The notes beneath the pieces were generated by a model. That model saw only the letters and a program-made list of their open reading frames with translations. It ran no database searches and was not told the origin of the DNA. Made by a program: the position numbers and the translations under genes. This document shows positions 42,176 to 51,765 of a stretch of DNA of 64,000 nt, piece after piece (within the stretch, counting starts at the first letter, position 1; every line of letters starts with the position of its first letter). Origin of the DNA: Streptomyces clavuligerus (GTDB taxonomy: Bacteria; Actinomycetota; Actinomycetes; Streptomycetales; Streptomycetaceae); NCBI RefSeq assembly GCF_005519465.1, contig NZ_CP027859.1:1054001-1118000 (forward strand), given 5' to 3'.

Positions 42176-45100
42176 GACACCACCGGTGTCTTCGACGCCT
42201 TCGGCGCCACACCCTTCCCGACGGTCACCGCCGCCGACGACACTGCCTTGCTCACCGGAGCACCGGTGCGGTGCGCGGTGACCGCCACACCCACCCGCTT
42301 CCCCAGCAGCGCCGCCGGGACCGTGTACGCCGAGCCGGTCGCCCCCGCGATCGGCTGCCCGTCCGCACGCCACTGGTACGAGAACGACGACGGAACGGGC
42401 GACCACACCCCCGGCCGCGCGGTGAGCCGCGCGCCCACGCGGGCCGTGCCACCGACCGAGGGGGCCTTGGTGTTCACCGACGCCTGCGGTGCCGTCACGG
42501 TGAACGGCCGCATGCCGAACTCCATGCCGTGGGCGAGGACGCTCATGCTCCACGCGCCCACGGGGACACCCGTCAGATCGAGCAGCGCGGTGAGCGTCCT
42601 GCGGTCCGGGGCGACCGAGACCGTCGTCGACTCGACCGTCCTCCCGCGCGCGGACAGCCGTATCCGGTCGCTCTCGCGCAGGGCGCCGCCGGAGATCTGC
42701 ACCGTGACCTTGGAATCACTTGCTCCGGTCAGTGGGGCGACACCGGTGACGGTGGGGGCGTCACTGCCGCACGGGGCGTACGAGCAGTCCAGGCGGACCC
42801 GGTAGGACGTCGTGGACGCCTCCTCCGGCAGCCCCAGGACCAGGAGGGTCGGCTCGGGCGTCCGACGCGTTCCGGAACCGTTCACCGCGCACTCGTAGCC
42901 ACTGGGGAAGAATCTCGTGCAACTGCTGGCCAGAGCGGTGTTGTAGAGCGCGGGTACCGTGGTCGCGGTCCCGCCCGCCGTGTCCTCGATGTCGAACCGG
43001 AAGCGGTCGCCGACCGCTGTGGGCAGCGCGGCGCAGTACGCGGTGCGGCGCTCGTCCAGCACACCGGTGACGGGCCCGTAGCCGTAGCTGACATTGGGCA
43101 CCGTGACGCACTCGGGCGCGGGCTTGTTCCCGCTGCGGATGCGCAGCGCGTCATAGCGGTAGGTGTCCGGCTTCTGTTTGCCCGCCGGGACGCTCAGGAC
43201 CACCTGGTACGTGGTGGAGCCGGTGGCGGCGCAGGCGGCGAGGCGGCTCCAGCCGCAGTCGACCCATGAGCCGTCCGCGCGGAACACCCTCTGGAGGAGG
43301 GCCTGCTGCGCGTCGCGGACATTGAGGTACAGCGCGTCCTCGGCGCTGCCCGTGCCGACCTGGCGGCACACCATCGAGCCCCGCTCGGCGGGCACACCAC
43401 CGGTGGAGGGGCCGCCGACCGCGGTCACCGGGGCGGCGGCGCAGCCCTTGGCCGAGCCGGTGATGTCGCGCCGGGTGACGGTGAACGCCGCGGGCTCGTC
43501 CCGCCCGCCGAACAGCACGGTGTACGCGGTGCCGGGGGCGAGAGCGCAGGAGGCCCAGGTGCCGCCGTAGGCGCTGTCGATCGAACAGACCTCCGTGCCG
43601 TTGGGGCGTATCACCGTCAGATCGGCCCGGTTGGGGGTCCCGGTCAGGGTCCTGAGCTGGATGATCTCGCCCGCGCTGTGGTCCGCCGCCGGGATGGCCA
43701 GGCACTCGGCGAAGGAGCCGCCCCCGGTGCGGATCGGCACGGAAGGACTCCGGTCGGTGAAGTCACCGGCGGGCAGCACCCGGCAGCCGGCGGGGTCGTC
43801 CGTGCGGATCAGGGAGAGCGAGTAGGCCAGGGTGGGCTCGTCGTCGGACGCGTCCTCGGCGGAGACGATCGCACGGAACGGCGCCTTCCCGGTCAGCTTG
43901 CAGGTGCCGTTCCGGAGGTTCGTCCAGTCGCACACATAGCCGCCGTCGGCGGTGAAGACCATGGTGTCGGTCCTCAGCTCGTCCGCCGCGTACGACTCGT
44001 TGACCGCGATCGACGCGCCCTCGGGGAACGGCAGGGTCAGACAGTCGGCGGAGGCGGGCGCCGCCAGCGAGCCCCGCGGCGTCCCGGCGGCGACAGGCTC
44101 GCAGCCGCTGTCGGACGCCCGGTTCAGGACCAGCGTGTCCGCGCCGGTGTGCAGGGTGTACGTGGTGCCGGGCGTCAGCGCGCACGGCTGCCGGTACGGC
44201 TCGCAGACGGTCCTCCCGTCGCCGTCGTACACCCGCACCTTGGTGCGGGAGGCGCCGCTCACGGCGTACAGCTCGTGGTGGCCTGCGGCGGTGGCGGTGA
44301 AGATCTTGCAGCCGACGCCCGGGTCACCGGGGGTGGGAGCGGAGCCGTAGCTGTTGACGGGGACGGTCGCACAGCCCTCCGGCTGCGAGAGCCGGTGGAT
44401 TCCCATGCGGTACGCGGCGGGGAAGCCGCCCTCCGACTTTGTGACCCGGGCGATGAACCGGTAGGGGCCGGTCCCGGGCAGGACGCACCCCTGGTTGTCG
44501 TCGCCGTCGTTCAGGTCGACGGGGCAGATGTTCCTTCCGCTGTCGTCGGTGATCCAGCCGTCGCCCCAGCCGTATCGCTCGGTCCTCACCTCGGTGACGA
44601 TCCGCTCGCCCGGCCGGGCCGTGAACGGCTGGCAGATCAGGGCCAGCGGAGACGGCGAGGAGCCCGCCGCCGGGGGTGTGCCCAGTGCGGTCCCCACCGT
44701 GGGGAGGCAGCCCGCGGTGCCCGCGCCCACCGGGACGACCGTGGTCAGGAACTCCTGTTCGTCCCAATCCCGGTTGACGATCCGCAGGGTGAACGCGCCC
44801 GTCCGGGGCAGGTCGCACCAGCCGTTGTCGCCCCAGGCCGTGCCGTCCGAGCAGTTCAGCGCGGTCTCGCCGTCGAAGACCTGGAGATGGCCGAGACCGG
44901 GGGCGCCGCCCAGCAGGACCCGGTGCATCCCGGCGCGCTCGGCGGTGAAGACGAAGCAGGCGTTGCCGTAGCCGGGCACGCTCACCCGGCCGACGGCGGA
45001 GCCGGGGTCGCCGAAGGAGGCGAGGGGAAGCGCGGCGCACTCCGCGGGAGCGGGCACCCCTTCGGCCTCCGCCCGCGCCAGCGCCTTCGCCCCGGACTCC

Positions 45101-45408
45101 TTGAGCCGGGCGGCACGCTCCTGCGCGGCCTTCCGCCGCTTCCCGTCGGCCTTCCCGGCCTGCTGCTCCTTCTTCTGCTCGGCCTGCTTCTTCTCGCCCC
45201 TCGCCCTGGCCTCCGGATCGGCGTCCGTGGGCACCGCGGTCCGGCCCGACGGACCCGAGGACTCCGGGACGGGGACGGGGGCGGCCCCGGCCGCGTACGC
45301 GGTGCCCGCCGTCGCCAACGGCAGCAGCAGGGAGACCAGAACGGACAGAGCGAGCAGAAGCGCGGTGTACGCCGCGGGTCTCGCGGCCGTACCCGGTTGA
45401 CGGAACAT
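42171..45408 (-). pseudogene. 5' portion of a large secreted Ig-repeat protein gene, cut by the transposon
   Basis: ATG at 45408 with GGGGGAA upstream. Signal peptide (ALLLALSVLVSLLLPLATAGTAYA split over about residues 15-38), a charged Lys/Glu/Ala-rich coiled segment (about 60-105), then about eight related beta-rich modules of ~95-110 aa with paired cysteines (e.g. CATVPVNSYGSAPTPGDPG, YTLHTGADTLVLNR), an IPT/TIG-like domain (VTGVAPLTGASDSKVTVQISGG) and Ig-like repeats. The natural frame continues at 33535-33295: together 1,157 codons. As it stands translation runs into the terminal repeat and ends at 42079. Probably a cell-surface or secreted adhesive protein before disruption. Confidence 0.88.
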
Positions 45409-45903
45409 CGATTCCCCCAGGAATACATATCGACGAAACACATATCGACGGAGCTGAGTTGGGACGAGCGGAGACGTCCGAACGCGCTCGCGGGGCAGCG
45501 GGCCGCCGCGGCGCACATCTGTGCGAGGCGTGAGAGCTGTCGTGATAGTCCCACAGGGGTACGACAGTCGGGCAGACATATCCCGCGATACGCGCGCTGA
45601 CCGGCGCGGCGGTCGATGTGCCGCTCTTCGGGCGGGAGGGGTGCCGGTCCGCCGGGGCTGATGCCCGCTCGTCGTCCGGGCCGGTCTTCGGCGGGGCGCT
45701 CCCCATAGGAGTGACCGACAGTGTACGGAAGTTGACGGACTGTCGGTCGAGGTGGCTGCCGCGGGGTAGGGTGCTGACTGCGCCTCGCGGCGCGCCTCCC
45801 CTCATGGAATCAGTCCGGGCCCCTTCCCCTCGGGGCCCGGCCCGAGTCCGAAGAAAGGGTCGTCGTCCGGGATATCGGCGGCCGATTCTGAGGGGAGGCG
45901 CCC
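45409..45903. other. upstream region of the split gene and of the small peptide gene
   Basis: No larger gene supported. Two direct repeats ACATATCGACG (45425-45435 and 45440-45450) lie just upstream of the split gene and may be a regulator site. TTGACGG at 45733 is a possible -35 for the peptide gene; no convincing -10 at the right distance. Confidence 0.45.
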
Positions 45904-46002
45904 ATGGGGCGTCGCGGAAAGCCGAAGCCGACTCTGCGGCAGCGCGTCGAGGACCTGCTGGTCCGTATGGCGTGGAAGCTGGGGAGGTGGTTCAAGGGCT
46001 GA
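45904..46002 (+). CDS. 32-aa cationic amphipathic peptide
   Basis: ATG at 45904 with GAGGGGAGG 6 nt upstream. The peptide starts MGRRGKPKPTLRQRVEDLL and ends RMAWKLGRWFKG. It carries about nine Arg/Lys against two acidic residues and has a Leu/Val/Trp-rich amphipathic helix, with no signal peptide. A terminator hairpin follows immediately (46003-46029), as expected for a dedicated small transcript. The last eight codons and the terminator are duplicated downstream. Function unknown; a membrane-active or regulatory small protein is possible. Confidence 0.55.
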   Translation: MGRRGKPKPTLRQRVEDLLVRMAWKLGRWFKG

Positions 46003-46215
46003 CCTGAGCCTCCACATACGAGGCTCAGGCCGAGGCCCTCGGTTTGACGCGGGGCCCCTGTCCTGGAAATCCCGTCCAGGGCGGGGGCCCTCTCCCCTGG
46101 GGGAGGTGGTTCAAGGGCTGACCTGAGCCTCGCTATATGAGGCTCAGGCCGAGGCCCTCGGTTTGACGCGGGGCTCCCGTTCTGGATATCCGGTCCAGAG
46201 CAAGGCCCTCACTCA
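45981..46215 (+). repeat. 119-bp tandem duplication of the peptide 3' end and its terminator
   Basis: Unit 1 starts GGGGAGGTGGTTCAAGGGCT at 45981 and unit 2 starts with the same bases at 46100; both contain the text GGCCGAGGCCCTCGGTTTG and a hairpin. Hairpins: CCTGAGCCTC-7 nt-GAGGCTCAGG at 46003-46029 and the same stem with a different loop at 46122-46148. Loops and distal ends have diverged, so the copy is not recent. Confidence 0.85.
46003..46029 (+). terminator. peptide gene terminator (first copy)
   Basis: 10-bp perfect stem CCTGAGCCTC/GAGGCTCAGG, directly after the peptide stop; the second copy is at 46122-46148. The remaining bases up to 46296 hold no gene. Confidence 0.75.
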
Positions 46216-46296
46216 AGGTACACGGCTACCCGCGCCGATGGCGACACGAACGCCGGGTGACACGTCCGCCGTTGACACATCCGGCGGCCGGGTCGG

Positions 46297-47829
46297 TCAG
46301 TGCGCGTTCTCGGTGGGGCGGATGCCCCGGGGAATCCACGCCCACACGGCCGCCGCCGCGGCCAGCGCCAGGACGCCGCCCAGGGCGAACGCGGGCGTCA
46401 TACCGTGGGTGAAGGCCCGGGCCACCTGCTCCAGGAGGGAGGCGCCGTCCGTGCCGCCGAGTTCCTGGGCGATATACGCGGCCTCGCCCACCGAGTCCCG
46501 CGCCGCCTCGGGGACGGAGGCCGGCAGATCGCTCCGGTACAGGGCTCCGGCCAGCGAGCCGAGAGAGGCCACACCCAGCGCGGCCCCGAGTTCGTAACAG
46601 GTCTCCTCGATCGCGGCGGCGCCGCTGACGTGCTCCGTGGGGGTCGCGGCCATCAGCGTCACCGAGGCCACCGTCATCGCCACCCCGGAGCCGAGGCCGA
46701 TCAGCGCCAGCGCGGTCGCCACGACCGGGTAGCCCAGGTGTCCGTCACCGTCCTGGGCCAGCCAGGGCAGGGCGAGCCCGGCGGCCATCGCCACCAGACC
46801 CGTTCCCATGACATGCCGGATCGGCAGGGTCCGCATCAGCGCCGGGGCGAGCAGCGAGGCGACCATCAGGGCCAGTGGCGCGGGCAGTACCCGCAGGCCC
46901 GCCTGGAGCGGCGAGTAGCCCTGGGCGTACTGGAACCACTGGGTGAGCAGGAACAGCACGGCGCCGAGCGCGATCATGCCCAGGAAGAGCGCCAGGGCCG
47001 AGACGCTGAAGGCGCGGCTGGTGAACAGGCGCACCTGGAGCAGCGGGTGGGCCAGCCGGAGCTGACGGCGGACGAACAGGGTCAGCACCACGGCGGCGAT
47101 CGCCAGCAGCAGCCACGGCAGGGGAGTGTTCAGCCCGCTCTTGCCGAGCTGCTTGATACCGGCGGCCAGGGCGATCATGCCGACGACGGACTGGACGACA
47201 CCGGTCCAGTCCCAGCGCTCGGCGCTCGGCGCGAACGACTCCGGCAGCAGCCAGGCGCCGAATCCGATCACGGCCAGTGCGATGGGGATGTTCAGCAGGA
47301 ACGCGGAGGTCCAGCCGTGGTTCTCCACCAGGAGCCCGCCCACGACCGGCCCCAGTGCCATGCCGCCGCCCATGACGGCGGCCCATACCGCGTACGCGAA
47401 CGCCCGCTCACGGGCGTCGGTGAAGACATGCCGGAGGATCGACAGTGTGGCGGGCATGATCGCGGCGCCGCCGACGCCGAGCAGCGCCCGGGCGGCGATC
47501 ACATGCCATGCCTCGGTGGCGAACACCGCGCCGAGCGAGGCCGCGGCGAACAGCGCGAAGCCGGACAGCAGCAGCCGTTTGCGGCCCCATCGGTCACCCA
47601 GGGCACCCGCCGTGACCAGCAGTCCGGACAGGGCCAGCGCATAGGCGTCGATGATCCACAGCTGTTCGACGGACCCCGGCTGGAGATCGGCGACCAGGGA
47701 GGGGAACGCGACGTTGAGGATCGTGGTGTCCATGGCGATCAGCAGCAGGCTGCCGGAGAGGATCGTGAGGACGATCCAGCGGCGCGCGTGGACACGGTCC
47801 GCGTCCGGGATTGCGGCGGGGCGGTACAT
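46297..47829 (-). CDS. MFS multidrug efflux transporter, DHA2 (14-TMS) family
   Basis: 510 aa with about 14 hydrophobic segments. Motif A is GALGDRWGRKRLLLSG; motif C region is ARALLGVGGAAIMPATLSIL; AMDTTILNVAFPSL (helix 1, motif D1) marks DHA2 drug/proton antiporters such as QacA and LfrA. ATG at 47829. The upstream dyad (47853-47894) is the probable repressor site. It lies alone with no regulator gene beside it. The substrate cannot be read from the sequence. Confidence 0.87.
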   Translation of the reverse strand: MYRPAAIPDADRVHARRWIVLTILSGSLLLIAMDTTILNVAFPSLVADLQPGSVEQLWIIDAYALALSGLLVTAGALGDRWGRKRLLLSGFALFAAASLGAVFATEAWHVIAARALLGVGGAAIMPATLSILRHVFTDARERAFAYAVWAAVMGGGMALGPVVGGLLVENHGWTSAFLLNIPIALAVIGFGAWLLPESFAPSAERWDWTGVVQSVVGMIALAAGIKQLGKSGLNTPLPWLLLAIAAVVLTLFVRRQLRLAHPLLQVRLFTSRAFSVSALALFLGMIALGAVLFLLTQWFQYAQGYSPLQAGLRVLPAPLALMVASLLAPALMRTLPIRHVMGTGLVAMAAGLALPWLAQDGDGHLGYPVVATALALIGLGSGVAMTVASVTLMAATPTEHVSGAAAIEETCYELGAALGVASLGSLAGALYRSDLPASVPEAARDSVGEAAYIAQELGGTDGASLLEQVARAFTHGMTPAFALGGVLALAAAAAVWAWIPRGIRPTENAH

Positions 47830-48239
47830 GGAGGGCTCCCAAAGAAGACGCGAATGATACGTGCATGTCTGAGGTGAGACATCAATGTATCATTTTTCGC
47901 CGAGTGCACAGCAGGGGTCCTGATGGGTTGGCCGTGCTTCCGGTCAAACCCAACCGGTGAACCTCAGCCGGGGCGCAGCCGTGGGAGTGGGCGCGGGGCA
48001 CTCGTTCCTCAAGGTCGGGCAGGCGCACGCCGTGCTTTTTGGCCAGATGAACGGGCGTAATGAACTGATATGACCTGTCTGGGGTAATGACTCGCGCCTT
48101 GCCGCGGCTGGTCATCGACCACAGCATGGGCCAACCCGCATGCGTTCCCCCGAAGCACCGGCCATCAGGGAGCGTCCGTGCCGTCCGCGCCCAGCGCGTA
48201 TGACGTCGGGCGACCTGGAATCGAAAGAAGGTCACAGCG
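47830..48239. other. divergent promoter region
   Basis: Between the DHA2 pump (-) and a small secreted protein (+). It contains the 47853-47894 dyad; 47895-48120 is markedly less GC-rich than the flanks and may be a gene relic or foreign patch. No coding frame is convincing. Confidence 0.45.
47853..47894. promoter_or_regulatory. nested dyad operator upstream of the DHA2 pump
   Basis: AATGATAC (47853) pairs with GTATCATT (47887), and inside it ATGTCT pairs with AGACAT. The two concentric dyads cover 42 bp at the pump promoter, a layout expected for a TetR-type repressor. Confidence 0.6.
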
Positions 48240-48590
48240 ATGCGCAAGATGAAGAAGGGTGCCGCGGCACTGGCCACCGGTCTGCTGGCCCTGTCCGGCG
48301 GAATGGCTCTGCTGAGCCCCGCCACGGCCTCCGCCGCCCCGGCCACGCCCACCGCCACGCCCGCCGCCGCACCCGCCGCGGCGAAGGGGCGCTGCACCAC
48401 CAAGGGCTGGGAGTGGGTCCACGGCAACCGGGTCTACGCCACCTGTCTGGACACCATGGTGAACGTCCGGGTGTTCTGTTCCAACGGTGGCAACTACCAG
48501 AGCAACCCGGCCTGGAAGCGCGAGAACAACGAGGTCAGCTGCCCCTCGGGGACCAACGTCCTCTCCTACACGACCGCCTACCGCAGCTGA
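48240..48590 (+). CDS. small secreted Cys-containing protein
   Basis: 116 aa. Sec signal (MRKMKKGAAALATGLLALS, cleavage near Ala-Ser-Ala-Ala about residue 34), an Ala/Pro/Thr spacer, then a ~66-aa domain with four cysteines (CTTKGWEWV, ATCLDT, VFCSNGG, VSCPSG) that can form two disulfides. GAAGG lies 8 nt upstream of the ATG. It is not a known toxin or inhibitor family that I recognise. Its small disulfide-bonded form suits an extracellular effector or inhibitor. Confidence 0.75.
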   Translation: MRKMKKGAAALATGLLALSGGMALLSPATASAAPATPTATPAAAPAAAKGRCTTKGWEWVHGNRVYATCLDTMVNVRVFCSNGGNYQSNPAWKRENNEVSCPSGTNVLSYTTAYRS

Positions 48591-48694
48591 CCCCTCTCCG
48601 GGGGACGCCGCTGCCGGCGTCCCCCGGACCGCACCACCGCGGCGGCCCCGCTCCGAACGGGGCCGACATGTATATGCGCCGCTGGCACGACCTC

Positions 48695-48770
48695 CCCCTG
48701 AAGGCACATGTGATCGGAGCGACAGGAACCATCGGCAACGCGGACGCGGATGCGCTGACAGCCCCCGCCA
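48695..48770 (+). pseudogene. 5' fragment of an SDR gene, partial copy of 51117
   Basis: GTGATCGGAGCGACAGGAAC (48710) onwards matches 51129-51182 over 54 bp with about four differences; upstream CTCCCCCTGAAGG matches CTCCCCATGAAGG, so the start codon has become CTG. The match ends at about 48765. A duplicated and truncated copy lies on the far side of the carbonic anhydrase-SulP pair. Confidence 0.8.
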
Positions 48771-48827
48771 CCCGCCCTAGACAGCAGGACGCGACCCTCG
48801 TCACGGGCCGCGTCAGGAGGTACCGAC

Positions 48828-49418
48828 GTGCAGACCTTCATTGATCATGCTCGTTCCTTCGGCCGTTCGGCAGGCCGCTCGGAGGAGCTGGCCGCCCTCG
48901 CGCGGGGCCAGGCCCCGCAGGCTCTCTTCATCACATGCTCGGACTCCCGGGTGATCCCCTCGCTGATCACGGGCGCCCGTCCGGGGGAGCTGTTCGAGCT
49001 GCGGACGGCGGGCAGTATCGTTCCTCCTTACGCTCCGGGCCGTCCGTCGGCGGAGGCCGCGACGGTGGAGTACGCCGTCGATGTGCTCGGTGTGCGTGAC
49101 ATCGTGGTGTGCGGTCATTCCCACTGCGGCGCGGTGGGTGCGCTGGTGCGCGGGGACGACCTGACAGCGGTGCCGGCGGTGCGGGAGTGGCTGGCGCACG
49201 CGGCCGACGGACCGGGTTCGCCGGGTGGGCCGGGTGGTGGGGACGACCCTGCGGTGGAGCGGGCGGTGCAGCACCATGTGCTGACGCAGGTGCTGCGGCT
49301 GCGCTCGTACCCGTGCGTCGAACGGCACGAGGTGCGGCTGCACGGCTGGTACTACGAGGTCCACACCGGAACCGTGCTCGCCCACCAGGGCGGCAGCGAC
49401 ATGTTCGAGGCGCTGTGA
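48828..49418 (+). CDS. beta-class carbonic anhydrase
   Basis: 196 aa. Zinc site and catalytic dyad: CSDSRV (about residues 37-42) and GHSHCGAVG (about 90-98). GELFELRTAGSIVPPY is the family's next conserved block. GTG start with AGGAGG about 6 nt upstream. Its stop overlaps the start of the SulP transporter (GTGA). It interconverts CO2 and bicarbonate in the cytoplasm, feeding or draining the coupled transporter. Confidence 0.93.
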   Translation: MQTFIDHARSFGRSAGRSEELAALARGQAPQALFITCSDSRVIPSLITGARPGELFELRTAGSIVPPYAPGRPSAEAATVEYAVDVLGVRDIVVCGHSHCGAVGALVRGDDLTAVPAVREWLAHAADGPGSPGGPGGGDDPAVERAVQHHVLTQVLRLRSYPCVERHEVRLHGWYYEVHTGTVLAHQGGSDMFEAL

Positions 49419-50980
49419 GCAGCGGCGTGAAAGACCCGCAGTCGGCACCCCGTCCCTCGGAGTCCGCACCCCGTTCCTCCGGGAGGGCGTGGGGGCGGTT
49501 GGCGGTGCCGCGTGAGGATGTCGGGGCCTCGTTGGTGGTGTTCCTGGTGGCGCTGCCGTTGTGTGTGGGGGTCGCGGTCGCGTCGGGTGTTCCGGCGGAG
49601 CTGGGTCTGATCACGGGGATCGTGGGCGGTCTGGTCACGGGGCTGCTGCCGGGTTCCACGCTCCAGGTCTCCGGCCCCGCCGCCGGGCTGACGGTCCTGG
49701 TCTTCGAGGCGGTGCAGGCCCACGGGCTGCCGATGCTCGGGGTGATCGTCCTCGCGGCCGGGCTGCTCCAGCTGCTCATGGGCGCCCTGCGGCTGGGCCG
49801 CTGGTTCCGCGCGACCTCGGTCGCGGTCGTGGAGGGCATGCTCGCGGGCATCGGACTCGTCATCATCGCCGGACAGCTCTACGCACTGTCCGGCCAACAG
49901 GCCCCCGCCTCCGGCCTGGGCAAACTCGCCGGACTGCCGCAGGCCGCCGCCGGTGCCCTGGCCTCGCCGCAGGCGGTGGCGTCCCTGGCCCTGGGCGTGG
50001 GAACCCTGCTGATCCTGACGGGCTGGAAACGGCTGCCCGGCCGTCTGCGCGCGATACCTGCCGCGCTCGGCGCGGTGGTGCTGGCGACAGCCGCCTCCTA
50101 CCTGCTGTCCCTGCCGGTGGCGACGGTGGAGATCCAGGGGCTGCTGGACGCCGTCCACCTGCCCGGCGCGGATACGTTCGGCGGGCTGCTGAGCGTCGGG
50201 GTCATCGGGACCGTGCTCGCCTTCACCCTGATCGCCTCCGCCGAGAGCCTGTTCTCCGCCGCCGCCGTCGACCGCCTCCACGACGGCCCGCGCACCCGCT
50301 ACGACCAGGAACTCATGGCCCAGGGCGCGGGCAACACCGTCTGCGGCCTCCTCGGCGCCCTGCCCATGACCGCCGTCATCGTCCGCAGCTCCGCCAACGT
50401 CCAAGCAGGCGCCAAAACCCGCGCCTCCCGCGTCCTCCACGGCATCTGGCTCCTCCTCTTCGCCGCGGTCCTCCCCGCCGCCCTGGCCCTGATCCCCCTG
50501 CCCGCCCTCGCAGCCGTCCTCGTCCACGCCGGCTGGAAACTCCTGCCCCTGCGACAATTCGTGTCCATGTGGCGCGAACACCGGGGCGAGGCACTGATCC
50601 TGCTGGCCACCGCGGTCTCGATCGTCGCGGTCAACATGTTCGAAGGCGTCCTCATCGGACTCGCCCTCTCGGTGGTCAAGACCGCATGGGAGGCATCCGC
50701 GGTGAAGCTGCGCGTCCTGGACCCCGCACCCGGTGAGGACGACCAGCCCGACGCCCAGGCCCCGATCCGGGTCCAGCTCAGCGGCAACGCCACCTTCCTG
50801 CGACTCCCCAAGATCCTGGACAGCCTGGAAGCCCTCCCCCCGGGCCACCCGGTCGAACTCGACCTCACCCGCCTCCACCACGTCGACCACGCCTGCCGCG
50901 TCGCCCTCCACAACTGGGCCACAGGCCACACCGCCCCCCACGACCCACCCGTACACGTCAAACAACCCGTACTCACCTGA
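49415..50980 (+). CDS. SulP-family inorganic anion (probably bicarbonate) transporter
   Basis: 521 aa, GTG start overlapping the carbonic anhydrase stop. About ten or more transmembrane segments with family blocks: LVVFLVALPLCVGVAVASGVP, STLQVSGPAAGLTVLV, ASAESLFSAAAVDRLHDGPRTRYDQELMAQGAGN and ALIPLPALAAVLVHAGWKL. A shortened STAS-like tail follows (about 445-521, VQLSGNATFLRLPKILDSL). Fusion or coupling of SulP with beta-carbonic anhydrase is a known bacterial arrangement that points to bicarbonate, but sulfate cannot be excluded. Confidence 0.9.
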   Translation: MSSGVKDPQSAPRPSESAPRSSGRAWGRLAVPREDVGASLVVFLVALPLCVGVAVASGVPAELGLITGIVGGLVTGLLPGSTLQVSGPAAGLTVLVFEAVQAHGLPMLGVIVLAAGLLQLLMGALRLGRWFRATSVAVVEGMLAGIGLVIIAGQLYALSGQQAPASGLGKLAGLPQAAAGALASPQAVASLALGVGTLLILTGWKRLPGRLRAIPAALGAVVLATAASYLLSLPVATVEIQGLLDAVHLPGADTFGGLLSVGVIGTVLAFTLIASAESLFSAAAVDRLHDGPRTRYDQELMAQGAGNTVCGLLGALPMTAVIVRSSANVQAGAKTRASRVLHGIWLLLFAAVLPAALALIPLPALAAVLVHAGWKLLPLRQFVSMWREHRGEALILLATAVSIVAVNMFEGVLIGLALSVVKTAWEASAVKLRVLDPAPGEDDQPDAQAPIRVQLSGNATFLRLPKILDSLEALPPGHPVELDLTRLHHVDHACRVALHNWATGHTAPHDPPVHVKQPVLT

Positions 50981-51116
50981 CGGCCCCACCACCCCGCACC
51001 GAACACCCGGCCCCGCCCCCCGGCCCACCGACCATGGCCAAGGGGGCGGGGCCCACCCGCGCCGTCACCACCCGAACGGGGCTGCCGTGTGGGGGTGTTG
51101 CTGACATGATCTCCCC

Positions 51117-51722
51117 ATGAAGGTATTGGTGATCGGAGCGACAGGAACCATCGGCAACGCGGTCGCGGACGCGTTGGCAGCCGCGTCCCACGATGTCGTC
51201 CGGGCCTCGCGCGGCGGGCCCGTCACGGCGGACCTCGACGATCCGGCCACCCTCGACGCGTTGTTCGACGAGGTCACCGACCTCGACGCGGTGGTGTGCT
51301 GTGCCGCGAGCGGACCGCTCGTGGAACTGGCGACGGTGACGGACGACGCGTTCGCGGCCGGGCTGCGGGCCAAGCTGCTGGGCCAGACGGCACTGGCCCG
51401 GCGGGCCGCGCGCCACCTCCGGGACGGCGGCTCCATCACCCTCACCGGCGGAACGTTCTCCGCCCCGCTCACCGGCGGATCGCTGGGGGCGCTGATCAAC
51501 GCCGGCCTTGAGGGCTTCGTCCGCAACGCCGCCGCCGAACTGCCGCGCGGGCTGCGCATCAACGTCGTCAGCCCCGGCTGGGTCAGGGAGACCCTGGAGC
51601 ACCTGGGCGCGGACGGGGCCGACGGCACCCCCGCGTCCGAGGTGGCACGGGCCTATGTGGAGGTCGTCGAGGGCACCGCCCAGGGCCGGACCATCCGCCC
51701 CGCGGGGCCTCGCCCCCGGTAA
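51117..51722 (+). CDS. short-chain dehydrogenase (atypical, ~200 aa)
   Basis: 201 aa. GATGTIGNAVADAL is the cofactor motif at the very N-terminus. LTGGTFSAPLTGGSLGALINAGLEGFVRNAAAEL follows, in which the YxxxK motif is replaced: no Tyr-x3-Lys is seen, so it belongs to the divergent short SDRs that often lack activity or use another acid. INVVSPGWV is conserved. A truncated copy lies at 48695. Unknown substrate. Confidence 0.85.
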   Translation: MKVLVIGATGTIGNAVADALAAASHDVVRASRGGPVTADLDDPATLDALFDEVTDLDAVVCCAASGPLVELATVTDDAFAAGLRAKLLGQTALARRAARHLRDGGSITLTGGTFSAPLTGGSLGALINAGLEGFVRNAAAELPRGLRINVVSPGWVRETLEHLGADGADGTPASEVARAYVEVVEGTAQGRTIRPAGPRPR

Positions 51723-51765
51723 TCGAGTCGACGCCGTTCCGCCCCGGACCGTACTCTCTGCTCCC

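Noticed and set aside
47882..48427. minus-strand frame upstream of the DHA2 pump
   Set aside because: It overlaps the secreted-protein gene in antisense and shows no family pattern or ribosome site.
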